From the NCBI GenBank assembly GCA_020466095.1, contig CM035808.1, positions 82,500,779-82,564,778 on the forward strand: a DNA stretch of 64,000 bases, in the 5' to 3' direction. Source of the DNA: Chlorops oryzae. Lineage: Eukaryota; Arthropoda; Insecta; Diptera; Chloropidae. The stretch's first letter is position 1. Each line of letters begins with the position of its first letter. The notes beneath the pieces were generated by a model. The model was not told where the DNA came from. It searched no databases and saw only the letters and a list, made by a program, of their open reading frames with translations. The position numbers were made by a program, and so were the translations under genes. This document shows positions 63,139 through 64,000 of this stretch, in pieces.

Positions 63139-64000
63139 CACCTTTTTCAGTTTGATTTCAGAAAATGTAACAATGATTTCCGAAAGCGTAAATTTAAAAT
63201 AAGAATTATAAAACTGAATTCAGAATCGTAAAATTGAGTTCCGAATGTGTAATTTTCAATTCAGAAACAGAACATTGATTTCAGAATGTGTTTATTTGAT
63301 TTCAGATCCGTTAGTTTGAATTCAGAAATATAACATTGATTTCAGAAAGCGTAAATTTGTTTTCAGAAATCGTAAGTTAAGATAAAGAAACGTAAGTTTG
63401 ATTTCAGAAATATAACATTGATTTCAGAAAGCGTTAATTTGATTTCAGAAAGCGTTAATTTGAAATCTGAGGAGTAAGTTTGAATTCAGAAACAGAACAT
63501 TGATTTCAGAAAGCGTTAAAATGATTTCCGAAAGCGTAAATTTGATATCAGAAAGCGTAAATTTCAATTTAGAATTATCATGTTAGAAATAAAAAAAAAT
63601 CCTTAATCCCAATGTTGAATCCCATTGAGATAATATGGTCCAAAATAAAGACCTTTGTAAAAGGCCATATGATAATTCCAGAAGTCCAAAGACCTGGTCT
63701 CTCTGAGCAGCGTCTCCAGTACTTGGAAGGGCTCATTGAAGAGGCAAAGTTAACGGTTTCCGGAGGAGACTGCGCACGGGCCATACATCACAGGACTACA
63801 TTCCAGGCAGATGCACTTGCCTTGCATGATATGCAAGTGGGCATATAAACCTATGTACATAAATAAATATTTAATGTAAATACATATATAAAAATATATT
63901 GTTCTGAATTTTAACTTACGCTTTCGGAAATCACTTTAACGCTTTCTGAAATCAATGTTATGTTTCTGAATTCGAACTTACGCTTTCTGAAATGAAATTA
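63139..64000. mobile_element. Tc1/mariner-type MITE, copy 3 (diverged, runs off the window)
   Basis: Same ends and structure, but with a shorter left arm (about 100 bp missing) and scattered substitutions. The central transposase fragment is open at 63612-63848 (LNPIEIIWSKIKTFVKGHMI ... LHDMQVGI), lacking the frameshift shared by copies 1 and 2. The right arm continues beyond 64000. Confidence 0.9.

Larger units (their letters stand above)
59756..64000. repeat. Tandem array with 1690-bp period
   Basis: CTACACCTTTTTCAG starts units at 59756, 61446 and 63136. Units 1 and 2 look identical, unit 3 is diverged and incomplete. Each unit is one MITE plus the 322-bp leader/PBS/LTR segment of element 5. 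Confidence 0.95.

Overview
The window looks like insect heterochromatin, most likely from a Drosophila-type fly. It is AT-rich, has almost no intact host gene, and is packed with transposable elements of families familiar from Drosophila: 17.6/297-like, gypsy-like, 412/mdg1-like and Osvaldo/Ulysses-like LTR retrotransposons, a CR1/Jockey-type non-LTR element, hAT and Tc1/mariner MITEs, and a Foldback element. The only recognisable host sequence is one ABCG-transporter exon (10642-10831), plus a candidate promoter with a short 75-bp intron near 13.3-13.7 kb. Elements lie in both orientations and inside one another, as in pericentromeric or piRNA-cluster-like DNA (inference). Layout: 1-821 is AT-rich with a short tandem repeat. 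822-5906 is a decayed Ty3/gypsy element (element 1, + strand) cut off by a complex of palindromic MITE-like elements (5912-8753). 8754-9225 holds the C-terminal half of a DDE transposase, tentatively RAG1/Transib-like. 10-15 kb carries a MITE, the ABCG exon, and an old inverted repeat whose left arm was hit by a hAT-type MITE (11404-11959, 8-bp TSD) and by a Foldback element (12091-13096, 9-bp TSD with one mismatch) that has a scrap of non-LTR reverse transcriptase at its centre. 16.26-35.0 kb is a three-level nest. A gypsy-like element (element 2, +) is split by an Osvaldo-like element (element 3, -, 18234-33823, 1452-bp LTRs, TSD AATC). Element 3 is split in its integrase by a 412/mdg1-like element (element 4, -, 21057-28562, 545-bp LTRs, TSD CAGT). 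Only 3 differences were seen between the LTRs of element 4, against many between those of element 3, which fits the nesting order. 34.2-55.8 kb is a tandem duplication (unit 1 34239-47429, unit 2 47430-55830) joining the RT of element 2 to the pol of a second Osvaldo/Ulysses-like element (element 5, -) through a GGT microhomology. Each unit carries minisatellite-like arrays, a Tc1/mariner-type transposase pseudogene, a RING-H2 sequence, the N-terminal half of the RAG-like transposase, and the 3' LTR and integrase of element 5. Unit 1 also received a 4.37-kb non-LTR element whose empty site survives in unit 2. 55.8-61.3 kb is the 5' half of element 5, whose Gag begins with a RING-H2 finger. From 59756 to the end is a 1690-bp-period tandem array made of a Tc1-type MITE plus a piece of the leader, primer-binding site and LTR of element 5. 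Most open frames are pieces of retroelement gag/pol. Element 4 is the only one with intact gag and pol, but its RT box reads YMDE instead of YMDD. The most unusual observations are the RING-Gag architecture, an extra PBS plus 6-nt LTR stub at the end of element 3, the hairpin series in the element 3 LTR, a splice acceptor just before its third ORF, and the MITE/LTR tandem array.
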